A DNA stretch of 42,772 bases from Mycobacterium sp. MBM (GTDB lineage: Bacteria > Actinomycetota > Actinomycetes > Mycobacteriales > Mycobacteriaceae): positions 1 to 42,772 of the forward strand of contig JAKJHY010000038.1 in the NCBI GenBank assembly GCA_021648845.1. Direction: 5' to 3'. A program made the position numbers and the translations under genes. Positions 25,137 to 34,301 of this stretch are shown here, piece by piece (within the stretch, counting starts at the first letter, position 1; each line of letters opens with the position of its first letter). Below the pieces are notes generated by a model. That model saw only the letters and a list, made by a program, of their open reading frames with translations, ran no database searches and had not been told where the DNA came from.

Positions 25137-26669
25137 TCAGACGAATTCGGCCGCCACCACCTCGGCCCGGTCACGGTCGGCGGCGACCAGTCCGATCCTG
25201 GTGCGCCGGTCCAGGATGTCCTCCACGGTCAGCGCGCCCTCATGGGTCACCGCATACTCGAATTCGGCACGGATGACATCGATTCCCCCGGCGACCGGCT
25301 CCATCGGCCTGTCACAGCTGGCGGTGGCGATGACATTGGGCGCCTCCGCGCCGTATCGAGCCACCAGCGAGGCGGGCATCTGCGCCGCAGCGCGCAGCCG
25401 GGCGACCGGATTGGCGGGCGCCCCGACCAGTGCAAGGTCGCGGGTGCGACAGGCGGCGGCAGTCAGTCCACGCAGCGCCACCGCCCGGTCGACCACATCC
25501 TCGGCCATGTACCGATATTCGGTGAGCTTGCCGCCGATCACGCTGATCACCCCGTCGGGCGATTCGGTCACCGCATGCTCGCGGGACACGTCGGCGGTGT
25601 GCCCGCCGGATTCGATGAGCGGGCGCAGCCCGGCGTAGGACCCGCGCACGTCGGCCCGAGTCAACGCGGTGTCCAACGCGGTGTTGACGGTGTCCAGCAG
25701 AAAGGCCACCTCGGCGTCGGTGGGTCGGGGCACATCCGGGATCGGCCCTGGCGCGTCCTCGTCGGTGAGACCGAGGTAGACCCGGCCCAGCTGTTCGGGC
25801 ATCGCGAAGACGAACCGGTTGAGCTCCCCCGGTATCGGGATGGTCAGCGCCGCGCTGGGATTACCGAACGCGGCCGCGTCGAAGACGAGGTGGGTTCCGC
25901 GGCTGGGCCGCAACCTGATCGACGGGTCCACCTCCCCCGCCCACACGCCGGCGGCGTTGATCACCGCGCGGGCACGCACGTCCACTGATTCTCCGGTCAG
26001 CTCGTCGATGAGACGGACCGAATCTCCTTGCGCCGCATGGGCGGATACCCGGGTCAGCACCGTGGCACCGTGTTGGGCGGCGGTGCGGGCCACCGCGGTG
26101 ACCAGCCGGGCGTCGTCGATGAGCTGTCCGTCGTAGGCCAGGAAGGCGCCGTCGAGACCGTCGCGGCGCACCGCCGGCGCCAACGCCACCGCGCGTGCCG
26201 CATCGACCCGGCGTGAGCGCGGGAGTGTCGATGCCGGGGTGCCGGCCAGCCGGCGCAGTCCGTCACCGGCCAGGAAGCCGGCCCGGACCAGGGCGCGGGA
26301 GGCCCGGTTCATACCGGGCAGCAGCGGCACCAGTTGCGGCATCGCGGACACCAGGTGAGGCGCGGTGCGGGTCATCAGGATTCCGCGTTCGATGGCGCTG
26401 CGGCGGGCGATGCCGATATTGCCGGTGGCCAGGTAGCGCAGCCCGCCGTGCACCAGTTTGGAGCTCCAGCGACTGGTACCGAACGCGAGGTCGTGCTTCT
26501 CCACGAGCACGACGCGCAGTCCTCGGGTGGCCGCGTCCAGGGCGATCCCGGTGCCGGTGATCCCGCCGCCGATCACCAGGACGTCGACCGGGCCGTCGGC
26601 GAGGGCGCCGAGTTCGGCGCTGCGGCGGTCGCGGTTGAGCGCGCTGTCGTTGACGGGTGTCGGGTTCAT
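25137..26669 (-). CDS. glpD: Aerobic glycerol-3-phosphate dehydrogenase GlpD
   Basis: A 510-residue FAD enzyme that oxidises sn-glycerol-3-phosphate to dihydroxyacetone phosphate and passes electrons to the quinone pool at the membrane. The FAD motif is GGGITGTG (34-41), followed by GTSRWSSKLVHGGLRYL, INAAGVWAG and IGGKLTEYRYMAE, all family signatures. It corresponds to GlpD1 (Rv2249c). The ATG at 26669 overlaps the tetR stop by 4 bp, so the TetR protein probably regulates its own operon. Confidence 0.95.
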   Translation of the reverse strand: MNPTPVNDSALNRDRRSAELGALADGPVDVLVIGGGITGTGIALDAATRGLRVVLVEKHDLAFGTSRWSSKLVHGGLRYLATGNIGIARRSAIERGILMTRTAPHLVSAMPQLVPLLPGMNRASRALVRAGFLAGDGLRRLAGTPASTLPRSRRVDAARAVALAPAVRRDGLDGAFLAYDGQLIDDARLVTAVARTAAQHGATVLTRVSAHAAQGDSVRLIDELTGESVDVRARAVINAAGVWAGEVDPSIRLRPSRGTHLVFDAAAFGNPSAALTIPIPGELNRFVFAMPEQLGRVYLGLTDEDAPGPIPDVPRPTDAEVAFLLDTVNTALDTALTRADVRGSYAGLRPLIESGGHTADVSREHAVTESPDGVISVIGGKLTEYRYMAEDVVDRAVALRGLTAAACRTRDLALVGAPANPVARLRAAAQMPASLVARYGAEAPNVIATASCDRPMEPVAGGIDVIRAEFEYAVTHEGALTVEDILDRRTRIGLVAADRDRAEVVAAEFV

Positions 26670-27244
26670 GGTTGCAGGTATCCGTTCAGGGCAAGCGCGA
26701 GTTCGGCGGCCAGGTCGTCCGCGCCGAGGATGGGCTCGACCATCTGTGCGGACTGCACCGTGGACTGGGTGATGAGCAGGCACATCGCGGCCAACCGGCG
26801 CGGATCACCGGCGCGCACGCTGCCGTGCTCCTGGGCGAGTTTGATCTGGCCCGCGGTGGCGTCGATGAGGATCTGCTGGCTGGTGCCGAGCCGCTCGGAG
26901 ATGTAGACCATCGCCAATTCGGGTGCGTTGTGCAGCACCGACATCACGATCTCGTCATCGCGCAGCCGCCCGGCGACCGCGACGATGCGCGCGACCAACG
27001 CCTCGCGTCCCGGTGGTGCGTCGCCGCCGTCGTCGTCGAGCACGCGGGTCACCCGGGAGGTCAGCAGGGCAGCCAGGATCGACTGGGTGTCCGGCCAGCG
27101 CCGGTACACCGTCGGTCGGCTCACCCCGGCGCGACGGGCAATCTCGGCGAGGGTGACCCGGTCGATGCCGTAGGCCAGCACGCAGGCGGCGGCGGCGTCG
27201 AGGATCCGGGCGGCCACCGAGACATCATCGTTACTGATTGACAT
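26666..27244 (-). CDS. TetR-family transcriptional regulator
   Basis: A 192-residue TetR. The N-terminal helix-turn-helix occupies about residues 10-56 (LAEIARRAGVSRPTVYRRWP). The remainder is the all-helical ligand and dimer domain. It corresponds to Rv2250c. It is translationally coupled to glpD and diverges from the FAD oxidoreductase gene only 20 bp away, so one operator could control both directions. Confidence 0.92.
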   Translation of the reverse strand: MSISNDDVSVAARILDAAAACVLAYGIDRVTLAEIARRAGVSRPTVYRRWPDTQSILAALLTSRVTRVLDDDGGDAPPGREALVARIVAVAGRLRDDEIVMSVLHNAPELAMVYISERLGTSQQILIDATAGQIKLAQEHGSVRAGDPRRLAAMCLLITQSTVQSAQMVEPILGADDLAAELALALNGYLQP

Positions 27245-27267
27245 GATGTGTAATACTGTAACTCATG
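27242..27267. promoter_or_regulatory. Divergent promoter/operator between tetR and the FAD oxidoreductase gene
   Basis: The 20-bp gap and its edges hold a TACTGT -10 (27254-27259) five bases before the ATG at 27265, which indicates a leaderless plus-strand mRNA. Outer arms CATGA / TCATG (27242-27246 and 27263-27267) and TGTAA repeats at 27249 and 27257 could bind the TetR protein. Confidence 0.45.
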
Positions 27268-28866
27268 ACGCACGCTGATGCAGCCCTGCAACCCCCGATG
27301 AAGTGGAACGCCTGGGGCGACCCGCAGGCGGCCAAGCCGCTGTCCGACGGCATCAAGGCACTCCTCAAGCAGGCCCTGGGCATCGAAGGTCCGGCCACCC
27401 CAGAGCTGACGATCGACGACGTTCGGGTGCGACCTTCGGCGTTGACCGACGATGACCGCGAAGCACTGGAAGCCGTTGTCGGGGCGCCGTACTGCCGCAC
27501 CGACGACCGCAGCCGGCTGCTCAGATCGGGCGGAAAGTCCACGCTGGATCTGTTGCGCCGCAAGGATACCGGCGTTCAGGACGCACCGGATGCGGTGCTG
27601 CTGCCCGCCGGCGAGGACGATATCGCCGAGCTGTTGCGGGTCTGTTCGCAACGCCGGATCGCCGTGGTGCCGTTCGGCGGTGGCACCACCGTGGTCGGCG
27701 GTGTCGATCCCGAGCGCGACGGATTCGGCTCGGTCATCTCCCTGGACCTGCGGCGCCTCGACGCACTGCATGCCCTGGACGAGGTGTCCGGCGAGGCCGT
27801 CCTCGGCGCCGGCGTCACCGGCCCGCGGGCCGAGGAACTGCTCGGCGCGCACGGCTTCTCCCTCGGGCACTTTCCGCAGAGCTTCCAGTTCGCCACCATC
27901 GGCGGATTCGCCGCCACCCGATCCTCCGGCCAGGATTCCGCCGGATACGGCAGGTTCGACGATATGGTCCGCGGTCTGCGCGTGGTGACACCGGCGGGTG
28001 TCCTCGACCTCGGGCGCGCCCCGGCCTCGGCCGCCGGCCCCGACCTGCGCCAGCTGATCGTCGGCTCCGAGGGCGTGTTCGGCATCATCACCAGCGTGCG
28101 GGTCCGGGTGCATCCGGTCTCGCAAGCCACCCGCTACGAGGCCTGGTCGTTCCCCGATTTCGCCACCGGCGCCGCCGCCTTGCGCGCCGTCGTGCAGACC
28201 GGCACCGGCCCCACCGTGCTCCGGTTGTCCGACGAGGCCGAGACCGGCGTCAACCTCGCCACCACCGAGAGCATCGGCGAACAGAGCGTCACCGGCGGCT
28301 GCCTGGCGATCACCGTGTTCGAAGGCAGTGCCGCCCTCACCGAGAGCCGGCATGCCGAGACCGCCGCACTGTTGCGCGCCAGCGGCGGGACGTCCCTGGG
28401 CGAGGCGCCGGCGAAGGGCTGGGAACACGGCCGGTTCGGCGCGCCGTACCTTCGGGACTCGCTGCTGGCCGCGGGTGCGCTGTGCGAAACCCTGGAGACC
28501 GCGACCAATTGGTCCAATGTGCCGGCGCTCAAGGACGCCGTCACCGCGGCGCTGTCGGAATCCCTCGGACCGGCGCTGGTGATGTGCCATATTTCGCATG
28601 TGTACCCCACCGGAGCGTCGCTGTACTTCACCGTCGTCGCCGCCCAGCAGGGCGATCCCATCGAGCAGTGGCGCCGCGCCAAGGCCGCCGCCTCCGAGGC
28701 CATGGTGCGCACCGGCGCCACCATCACCCACCATCACGCGGTCGGCGCCGACCACCGGCCGTGGATGCGCGCCGAGATCGGCGATCTCGGCGTGGACATC
28801 CTGCGGTCGGTCAAGGCGACCCTGGACCCCGCCGGAATCCTCAACCCTGGCAAGCTGATTCCGTGA
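27265..28866 (+). CDS. FAD-binding oxidoreductase, alkyldihydroxyacetonephosphate-synthase-like
   Basis: A 533-residue PCMH-type flavoprotein. The FAD-binding segment has VVPFGGGTTVVGG and the stretch FPQSFQFATIGGFAATRSSG. The C-terminal cap ends in SVKATLDPAGILNPGK, typical of AGPS, glycolate oxidase and D-lactate dehydrogenase relatives. The N-terminus MKWNAWGDPQAAKPL is the AGPS-like WGW-type region. It corresponds to Rv2251. True ether-lipid synthesis is not established in mycobacteria; neighbouring glpD and a diacylglycerol kinase suggest a glycerolipid substrate. It overlaps the next gene by GTGA. Confidence 0.9.
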   Translation: MTHADAALQPPMKWNAWGDPQAAKPLSDGIKALLKQALGIEGPATPELTIDDVRVRPSALTDDDREALEAVVGAPYCRTDDRSRLLRSGGKSTLDLLRRKDTGVQDAPDAVLLPAGEDDIAELLRVCSQRRIAVVPFGGGTTVVGGVDPERDGFGSVISLDLRRLDALHALDEVSGEAVLGAGVTGPRAEELLGAHGFSLGHFPQSFQFATIGGFAATRSSGQDSAGYGRFDDMVRGLRVVTPAGVLDLGRAPASAAGPDLRQLIVGSEGVFGIITSVRVRVHPVSQATRYEAWSFPDFATGAAALRAVVQTGTGPTVLRLSDEAETGVNLATTESIGEQSVTGGCLAITVFEGSAALTESRHAETAALLRASGGTSLGEAPAKGWEHGRFGAPYLRDSLLAAGALCETLETATNWSNVPALKDAVTAALSESLGPALVMCHISHVYPTGASLYFTVVAAQQGDPIEQWRRAKAAASEAMVRTGATITHHHAVGADHRPWMRAEIGDLGVDILRSVKATLDPAGILNPGKLIP

Positions 28867-29756
28867 TCGGCCGGGTCACCGTACTGACCAATCCGGCGTC
28901 CGGGCACGGCAGCGCCCCGCATGCCGCCGAACGCGCGATCGCCCAGTTGCACCGGCGTGGTGTGGACGTGGTGGCCATCGCGGGCCGCGACTCGGCCCAC
29001 GCCCGCCGGCTCGTCGAAGGCGCCTTGGAACGGGACATGGACGCACTCGTCGTGGTCGGCGGTGACGGGATCATCTCGCTGGCCCTGCAGGTGCTCGCCC
29101 GGACCGACATCCCGCTGGGCCTCATCCCGGCAGGTACCGGCAACGACCACGCCCGCGAGTTCGGCATCCCGACAACGGATCCGGAGGCCGCGGCCGATGT
29201 GATCGCCGACGGTGCGGTCAGCCAGATCGACCTCGGGCGCATCACCGGCGCCGACGGCACCGACCGCTGGTTCGGCACCGTGATGGCCGCCGGATTCGAT
29301 TCCCTGGTCACCGACCGCACCAACCGGATGAGCTGGCCGCACGGCCGGATGCGCTACAACCTCGCCATGCTGGCCGAGCTGTCCCAGCTGCGGTTGTTGC
29401 CGTTCCGGCTGTCCTTCGACGGTGGCGAGGACGTCGTCACCGAGCTGACGCTGGCGGCGTTCGGCAACACCAAGAGTTACGGCGGCGGCATGAAGATCTG
29501 TCCGGGGGCGGACCCGCGTGACGGTCTGCTCGACGCCACGATGGTGGCCTCGGCGTCGCGGACCAAGTTGATCCGGTTGTTCCCGACCGTGTTCAAGGGC
29601 ACCCATGTCGGTCTGGACGAGGTGCGCACCGCGCGGGCGCAGACGATCACCGTCGATTCACCGGGAATCAATGCCTACGCCGACGGTGAGTACGTCTGCC
29701 CGCTGCCGGTGACGGTGACGGCGGTACCGGGCGCGCTGCGGATTCTCACGCCCTAG
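28863..29756 (+). CDS. Diacylglycerol kinase (Rv2252-like)
   Basis: A 297-residue lipid kinase of the DAGK catalytic family that phosphorylates diacylglycerol to phosphatidic acid using ATP. The nucleotide loop is VVVGGDGIISLALQ, followed by GLIPAGTGNDHARE and a late GGGMKICPGADPRDGLLD. The Mtb homologue has been linked to phosphatidylinositol-mannoside synthesis. The GTG at 28863 overlaps the previous stop by 4 bp and removes a long spurious upstream extension. It probably acts at the inner face of the membrane. Confidence 0.92.
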   Translation: MIGRVTVLTNPASGHGSAPHAAERAIAQLHRRGVDVVAIAGRDSAHARRLVEGALERDMDALVVVGGDGIISLALQVLARTDIPLGLIPAGTGNDHAREFGIPTTDPEAAADVIADGAVSQIDLGRITGADGTDRWFGTVMAAGFDSLVTDRTNRMSWPHGRMRYNLAMLAELSQLRLLPFRLSFDGGEDVVTELTLAAFGNTKSYGGGMKICPGADPRDGLLDATMVASASRTKLIRLFPTVFKGTHVGLDEVRTARAQTITVDSPGINAYADGEYVCPLPVTVTAVPGALRILTP

Positions 29757-29765
29757 CCTGAACCG

Positions 29766-30053
29766 ATGGACTGGGAGTTCGACGGTGAGGTGTTCCAATG
29801 GCGGGGCCCAGCCCCGTACTTCTTCGTTCCCACACCGCCGGAGGTCGACGATTTCCTGCATGCGCACCTCGGCGAGCTGACCTACGGCTGGGGTGTCATC
29901 CCGGCGCGGGTCGGCATCGGCGTGACCGAGGTGACGACCTCGCTGATCCCGCGCGACGATGTGTATCTGGTGCCGCTCAAGGCGGCGCTGCGCCGGCCCG
30001 AGGGTATCGACGACGGCGATATCGTGCGGATCCGTCTCAGCGTCGGCGGTTAG
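29766..30053 (+). CDS. DUF1905 domain protein
   Basis: A 95-residue protein. It has the DUF1905 beta-strand pattern: FDGEVFQWRGPAPYFFVPTP, then TYGWGVIPARVGIG, TTSLIPRDDVYLVPLKAALRR and GDIVRIRL. Its function is unknown. It starts 9 bp after the diacylglycerol-kinase stop and is probably in the same transcript. Its stop (TAG) shares bases with the TAA of the convergent gene at 30050-30053. Confidence 0.85.
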   Translation: MDWEFDGEVFQWRGPAPYFFVPTPPEVDDFLHAHLGELTYGWGVIPARVGIGVTEVTTSLIPRDDVYLVPLKAALRRPEGIDDGDIVRIRLSVGG

Positions 30054-30562
30054 CCGACGCCCCTGTTGAGCCAGCTGACCTCTCCGGTGTCGCCGCCGCC
30101 GCGGTAGGGCTCCAACGATTCGTCCCACGCGGTGCCCAGCACCGAGTCGAGCTCGGACATCAGCGCGTCCGCGCCGTTGGCCATCAGGGTGCGTAGCCGC
30201 TGCTCACCGACCATCACGTCGCCGTTGGCGCTCATCGGCCCGCTCCACAGGCCGAGCTGCGGGGTGTGGCACCAGCGGTGGCCGTCGACGCCCTCGCTGG
30301 GATCCTCGGTGACCTCGAAGCGCAGCACCGACCATGACCGCAGGGCATTGGCCAACTGCGCGCCGGTACCCACCGGGCCCACCCAGTTGGTGACGGCGCG
30401 AAGCTGACCGGGCATGGCGGGTTGGGGCGTCCACTTGAGGTTCGCCCGCGCCGACAGGGTCGACGAAAGAGCCCACTCGACATGTGGGCATACCGCCGCG
30501 GGCGAGGCGTGAACGTAAACCACGCCAGTTGTCGCCTCGGCGAACTGGTTCGACGCACGCAT
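30050..30562 (-). CDS. DUF3145 family protein (Rv2256c-like)
   Basis: A 170-residue conserved actinobacterial protein without an assigned activity. Conserved stretches include GVVYVHASPAAVCPHVEWAL, WTPQPAMPG, LRFEVTEDPSEG and RFRHTP-like HRWCHTPQLGLW. The fold is likely mixed alpha/beta and cytoplasmic. The ATG is at 30562. Its stop overlaps the convergent DUF1905 stop by 4 bp, so no terminator separates them. Confidence 0.88.
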   Translation of the reverse strand: MRASNQFAEATTGVVYVHASPAAVCPHVEWALSSTLSARANLKWTPQPAMPGQLRAVTNWVGPVGTGAQLANALRSWSVLRFEVTEDPSEGVDGHRWCHTPQLGLWSGPMSANGDVMVGEQRLRTLMANGADALMSELDSVLGTAWDESLEPYRGGGDTGEVSWLNRGVG

Positions 30563-30672
30563 ACTTCTGCTCCTTCGGCTCCACTAGGGACGTCTTCCCC
30601 AACGACCTGGTGTTACCGAACTGTGCAGCTGTTTCGTGCGTGTCTATTGTGCCTTGTGGGACGCGTGTTGCG

Positions 30673-31527
30673 CTAGTGTGCGCCGAATTCTCTCAGGACT
30701 CCATCAGAGATCTCCGGCCACAGCGGATACGCCCACTCCCCGAAATCGCGATCGGTGAGCACCACAAAGGCCAGGTCAGCGACCGGATCGACCCACAGGA
30801 AGGTCCCGGATTGGCCGAAATGACCGTAGGTGCGGGCGGAGTTGGACGCCCCGGTCCAATGCGGCTGCTTCGCGGCCCGGATCTCGAACCCCAGCCCCCA
30901 GTCGTTCGGGCGCTGCGACCCGAAGCCGGGCAGCACCCCGTTCAGCCCGGGGAACTGCACCGATGTCGCCTCGGCGTGCAATTCGGGTGAGACCAGCGCC
31001 GGGCGCAGCAGATCCGCGGCGAAGCGGGCCAGGTCGTCGACCGACGACTCGGCGCCGTACCCTGCTGCCGCCGCGCCGCCGGTAAGCGTCGAGGACGACA
31101 TACCGAGCGGTTCGAAGACGGCCTCGGACAGGTAGGTCTGCACCGCGATATCGGTCGCCGCTTCCAGCGCCTCGCCGAGCAGGGTGAAGCCGTAGTTGGA
31201 GTAGATCCGCCGGGTGCCGGGCGCGGCAAGTCGATCCGGTCCCTGCATGGCCACCCCGGAGGCGTGCGCCAGCAGGTGGCGCACCGTCGCACCCGGCGGG
31301 CCGGCCGGCGTGTCCAGGCCGAAGGCGCCCTCCTCCACCGCGACCTGCGCGGCGCGCGCAACCAGCGGCTTGGTCACCGAGGCGAGCCGGAACCGGTGAG
31401 TGGTGTCGCCGTGGGCGGCGATCACGGCAACCCTTCCGTCGCTTCGCTCGCCCCGACCGGCCGGCCCCACCACCGCGGCGGCAACTGTAGAGACCGGCCA
31501 GTCGTCGAGAAGCTCGAGTGCACCCAC
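30673..31527 (-). CDS. Serine hydrolase of the beta-lactamase / penicillin-binding-protein fold (Rv2257c-like)
   Basis: A 284-residue class C-like serine hydrolase. The active-site motifs are S50-V-T-K53, Y109-S-N111 and a late HFGQSG. No signal peptide is visible, so it should be cytoplasmic, which argues for an esterase or peptidase role and against a secreted antibiotic-hydrolysing one. The GTG at 31527 begins the conserved frame 10 bp after the upstream methyltransferase stop, and the two are likely co-transcribed. The substrate is unknown. Confidence 0.88.
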   Translation of the reverse strand: MGALELLDDWPVSTVAAAVVGPAGRGERSDGRVAVIAAHGDTTHRFRLASVTKPLVARAAQVAVEEGAFGLDTPAGPPGATVRHLLAHASGVAMQGPDRLAAPGTRRIYSNYGFTLLGEALEAATDIAVQTYLSEAVFEPLGMSSSTLTGGAAAAGYGAESSVDDLARFAADLLRPALVSPELHAEATSVQFPGLNGVLPGFGSQRPNDWGLGFEIRAAKQPHWTGASNSARTYGHFGQSGTFLWVDPVADLAFVVLTDRDFGEWAYPLWPEISDGVLREFGAH

Positions 31528-31537
31528 CGAGCAGATG

Positions 31538-32590
31538 CTACTTGTGCGCCACGTAGTAGAAGTTGATCGGATCGGAGTCGATCTCGCGGACCTCGACGGC
31601 ACCGAATCCGGCGTCGGCGAGCATCGCGGTGGCGATCTCGCGCCCCCAGCATGTGCCCAGGCCGTCGCCGTCGAGCCCGAGCGACACGCTCATGCAGTGC
31701 ATCGTCGAGACGGTGTAGAGGTAGGGCGCGAACGGTTGCCCGATGTTCTCCTCGACCCGGCTGGAGGTCTTGATATCCACCATCAGGAATGTGCCGCCCG
31801 GGCGTAGCGCGCGGTAGATGTTGGCGAGCACCGCCTTCGGGTGGGCCTGGTCGTGGATCGCGTCGAATGCGGTGATGACATCGAACGTCTCGGCGGCGTC
31901 ATAGGCGCCGACGTCCGCGACCACGAAGGCGGCGTTGTCCAGCCCGAGCCGTGCGGCCTCGCCGACCCCGACGGCTACGCCCTCCTCGGAGAAGTCGATG
32001 CCGGTGAACCGGCTGGCCGGAAAGGCGCGCGCCATCACGTTGACGGCGTGCCCGCTGCCGCAGCCGAAATCCGCCGCATCGGCGCCGGCGCGCAGCCGCT
32101 CGGGTAGGCCCTCCACCATCGGCAGGATCAGGTCGACCAGCGCGGCGTCGAAGACCTCGCCGCTCTCCTCGGCCATCAGCGTGTGAAAGCGCGGGTATTC
32201 CGCGTAGGACAGCCCGCCCCCGTGGACGAAGCGCTCGATCACCTTCTGCTCGACCTCCCCGAGTAGGGGGATGAACTGCGCGACGCGGGCCAGGTTGTCC
32301 GGGCCGGCGGCCCGGGTGAGGGCGGCGGCGCGCTGTGCGGGCAGGGCGTACGTCTGTGCCGTCGGGTCGTAGTCGACGACGCGCCCGCACACCACGCCGT
32401 TGAGCCATTCCCGGACATAGCGTTCGTTGAGTCCGGCGGCATCGGCGATCTGGACGCTGGTGGCCGGCGGCAGAGTGGCCAACGTGTCGAACAACTTCGT
32501 CTGATGTCCGATGGACAGCAGCAGGGTGATGCTCGCCGCGTCGAGGGCGCCGATCAGCCGCCCGGCGAATTCTTCGGTGGTTTCGGTCAT
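31538..32590 (-). CDS. SAM methyltransferase with N-terminal winged helix (Rv2258c-like)
   Basis: A 350-residue methyltransferase. The N-terminal part (about 18-90) is a winged-helix dimerisation domain, as in plant-type O-methyltransferases (SVQIADAAGLNERYVREWLN). The catalytic domain has motif I DFGCGSGHAVNVMA and later ITAFDAIHDQAHP and LRPGGTFLMVDIK. It corresponds to Rv2258c. The methyl acceptor is unknown. The ATG at 32590 follows a small open frame that ends 9 bp earlier. Confidence 0.92.
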   Translation of the reverse strand: MTETTEEFAGRLIGALDAASITLLLSIGHQTKLFDTLATLPPATSVQIADAAGLNERYVREWLNGVVCGRVVDYDPTAQTYALPAQRAAALTRAAGPDNLARVAQFIPLLGEVEQKVIERFVHGGGLSYAEYPRFHTLMAEESGEVFDAALVDLILPMVEGLPERLRAGADAADFGCGSGHAVNVMARAFPASRFTGIDFSEEGVAVGVGEAARLGLDNAAFVVADVGAYDAAETFDVITAFDAIHDQAHPKAVLANIYRALRPGGTFLMVDIKTSSRVEENIGQPFAPYLYTVSTMHCMSVSLGLDGDGLGTCWGREIATAMLADAGFGAVEVREIDSDPINFYYVAHK

Positions 32591-32599
32591 GGATGCACG

Positions 32600-32686
32600 T
32601 TAGGCCGCCGGCCCGGCCCCGCACATCGGGCAGATCATGCGTTCGCCAGTCCCGGGCATGTGGTGCGAATGCTGTAGGTCACGCAT
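32600..32686 (-). CDS. Possible 28-residue CxxC small protein
   Basis: An ATG at 32686 overlaps the stop of the luxR gene and opens a 28-codon frame ending in TAA 9 bp before the methyltransferase ATG. The product is His-rich near the N-terminus (QHSHHMPG) and carries a zinc-knuckle-like CPMCG. The overlap with the upstream stop and the short gap downstream suit translational coupling. It is too short for codon statistics and includes a rare CTA, so it may be chance. Confidence 0.3.
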   Translation of the reverse strand: MRDLQHSHHMPGTGERMICPMCGAGPAA

Positions 32687-34301
32687 CGTCGGCGAGCACA
32701 TCGTGCTGGTGCGCCCAGTGCGCGGCCGCCGTGCGGGTGGTGACGCCGAGTTTGGCGTAGATATTGGCCAGGTGCCTGCCCACGGTCTTGTCCGACAGCT
32801 GCAACTGTGCGGCCACCTGCCGGTTGGTGGCACCGCCGGCGATGGCGCGCAGCACCTCGATCTCACGTCGGGTCAGGCCGCCGGGGTTTTCCCGGCCGCA
32901 GGTCCCGGCGGGCTGCACGGCGAGCTGTTCGTAGATGGTGTCGGCGGTCGCCAGGTCGGCAGCGGCCACGGCATCCGCTCCGATACCGCTGTGCGCCAAG
33001 GCCATCCACTCATACACCTCGGCTGTCTCGTAGCGGGACCGCTGCGCGCGGTAGGCCCGCAGCGCCGCCTCAAGAGACTGCAATGCGCCCGCGTAATCGC
33101 CGCGGCGCACCTCGAGGGCGCCCCGGGCATGCGCCGCCCACGCCCGGTAGCCGGGGGTGCCGAAGGCCAGTGCACCCTCCTCCAGATCCCGGCAGTGCTG
33201 TTCGGCCTCGTCGAATGCGCCACGCGCCAGCGCGATCTCGACGGCCGGGCGCAGCATGCGCATGCGCTCGAAGGTTCCCGCACCGGCCATCGCGATCCGC
33301 AGACCGACCCAGGCCGCCTCGGTGTCGCCCAACCGGCAGCGCAGTAGCGCCTCACCCGGCTGCGGGTCGACACCGAGACCGCGCGCCTTGTCGAACGCCA
33401 CCAGCGCGCCGTCGGTGTCCCCGCGCAGCCGCCGCACCTCCCCCAACTGATAGAAGCCCTCGGCGGCAACCCAGGCGTTGACACCCTCCAATGCCGAACT
33501 GGCGACGATCAATTGTTTTTCCAGCTGCCGGTAGTCCGCGTCGGCGGCGGCCAGCTGAAGTCGATGCACGTCGCAGACGCGGTAATAGGCGGTGCTTCCG
33601 TCGAGATCGCACCACCGCTCCATGGCGTCGGTCCAGGTCCGCATGCGTGGCTGGTCGGCGAGCTTGTGGCACAGGTTGAGCACGACACAGTAGATGTCAC
33701 CCGCCCATTCGATGCGGACATCCCCGGTCAGCAGGGTCAGGATCGCCTCGTCGAGCAGGGCGTTGCCATCGGCGACGCGGGCATCGTGAAAGGCCGCTAT
33801 CGCCCTGGTGATCAGGCACAGCGATGTCAGCGACGGGTCATTGAGGGGTTCACAGATGGCACTCATCTGCCCGGCCAGCCGGTTGAGTTCCTCGGGGTCC
33901 TGATTCGCCGAGGCCGCCAGGGCATCCAGGTAGGCGAGGTAGCCGTGGGTGGGGCCGGGCGGGGCGTCGGCGAGCAGTCGTCGCGCCCGGTTCATCCACC
34001 CGTTGGCGATGCTCACGTCACCGCGGGTCAGCCACTCCAGGCCGATCTCGACGGCCTTCATCGACGCGGCCGAAGGGTCGCTGCGCACCAGGTGGCCGTA
34101 CACCCGCTCGGAGAGCCGCACGGACTCCCGGATCTCGCCGAGCCGCCACGCGCAGGTGGCGTAGGCGTCGAGGTCGGCCAGCCCCATCGGGCACAGTGCC
34201 TCGGCATGCGAGAAGCCGTCGTAGGCGGCGCGCCAATCGCGCCGCACATGCGCGGCGCGCGCATCGTGCAGCAGGTCCTCGACCGTGCGAAACGCTGTCA
34301 T
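32679..34301 (-). CDS. LuxR-family regulator with TPR-like domain
   Basis: A 540-residue regulator. Residues about 1-455 are Ala- and Leu-rich helical repeats of TPR type (for example WLTRGDVSIANGWMNRARRL and ALEVRRGDYAGALQSLEAAL). Residues about 473-535 form a LuxR helix-turn-helix with LTRREIEVLRAIAGG and LSDKTVGRHLANIYAKLGV. There is no N-terminal P-loop ATPase, unlike LAL regulators. From memory Mtb lacks a gene here between Rv2258c and Rv2259, so it is accessory in this species. It starts at the ATG at 34301 and may control the methyltransferase and hydrolase downstream. Confidence 0.88.
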   Translation of the reverse strand: MTAFRTVEDLLHDARAAHVRRDWRAAYDGFSHAEALCPMGLADLDAYATCAWRLGEIRESVRLSERVYGHLVRSDPSAASMKAVEIGLEWLTRGDVSIANGWMNRARRLLADAPPGPTHGYLAYLDALAASANQDPEELNRLAGQMSAICEPLNDPSLTSLCLITRAIAAFHDARVADGNALLDEAILTLLTGDVRIEWAGDIYCVVLNLCHKLADQPRMRTWTDAMERWCDLDGSTAYYRVCDVHRLQLAAADADYRQLEKQLIVASSALEGVNAWVAAEGFYQLGEVRRLRGDTDGALVAFDKARGLGVDPQPGEALLRCRLGDTEAAWVGLRIAMAGAGTFERMRMLRPAVEIALARGAFDEAEQHCRDLEEGALAFGTPGYRAWAAHARGALEVRRGDYAGALQSLEAALRAYRAQRSRYETAEVYEWMALAHSGIGADAVAAADLATADTIYEQLAVQPAGTCGRENPGGLTRREIEVLRAIAGGATNRQVAAQLQLSDKTVGRHLANIYAKLGVTTRTAAAHWAHQHDVLADDA

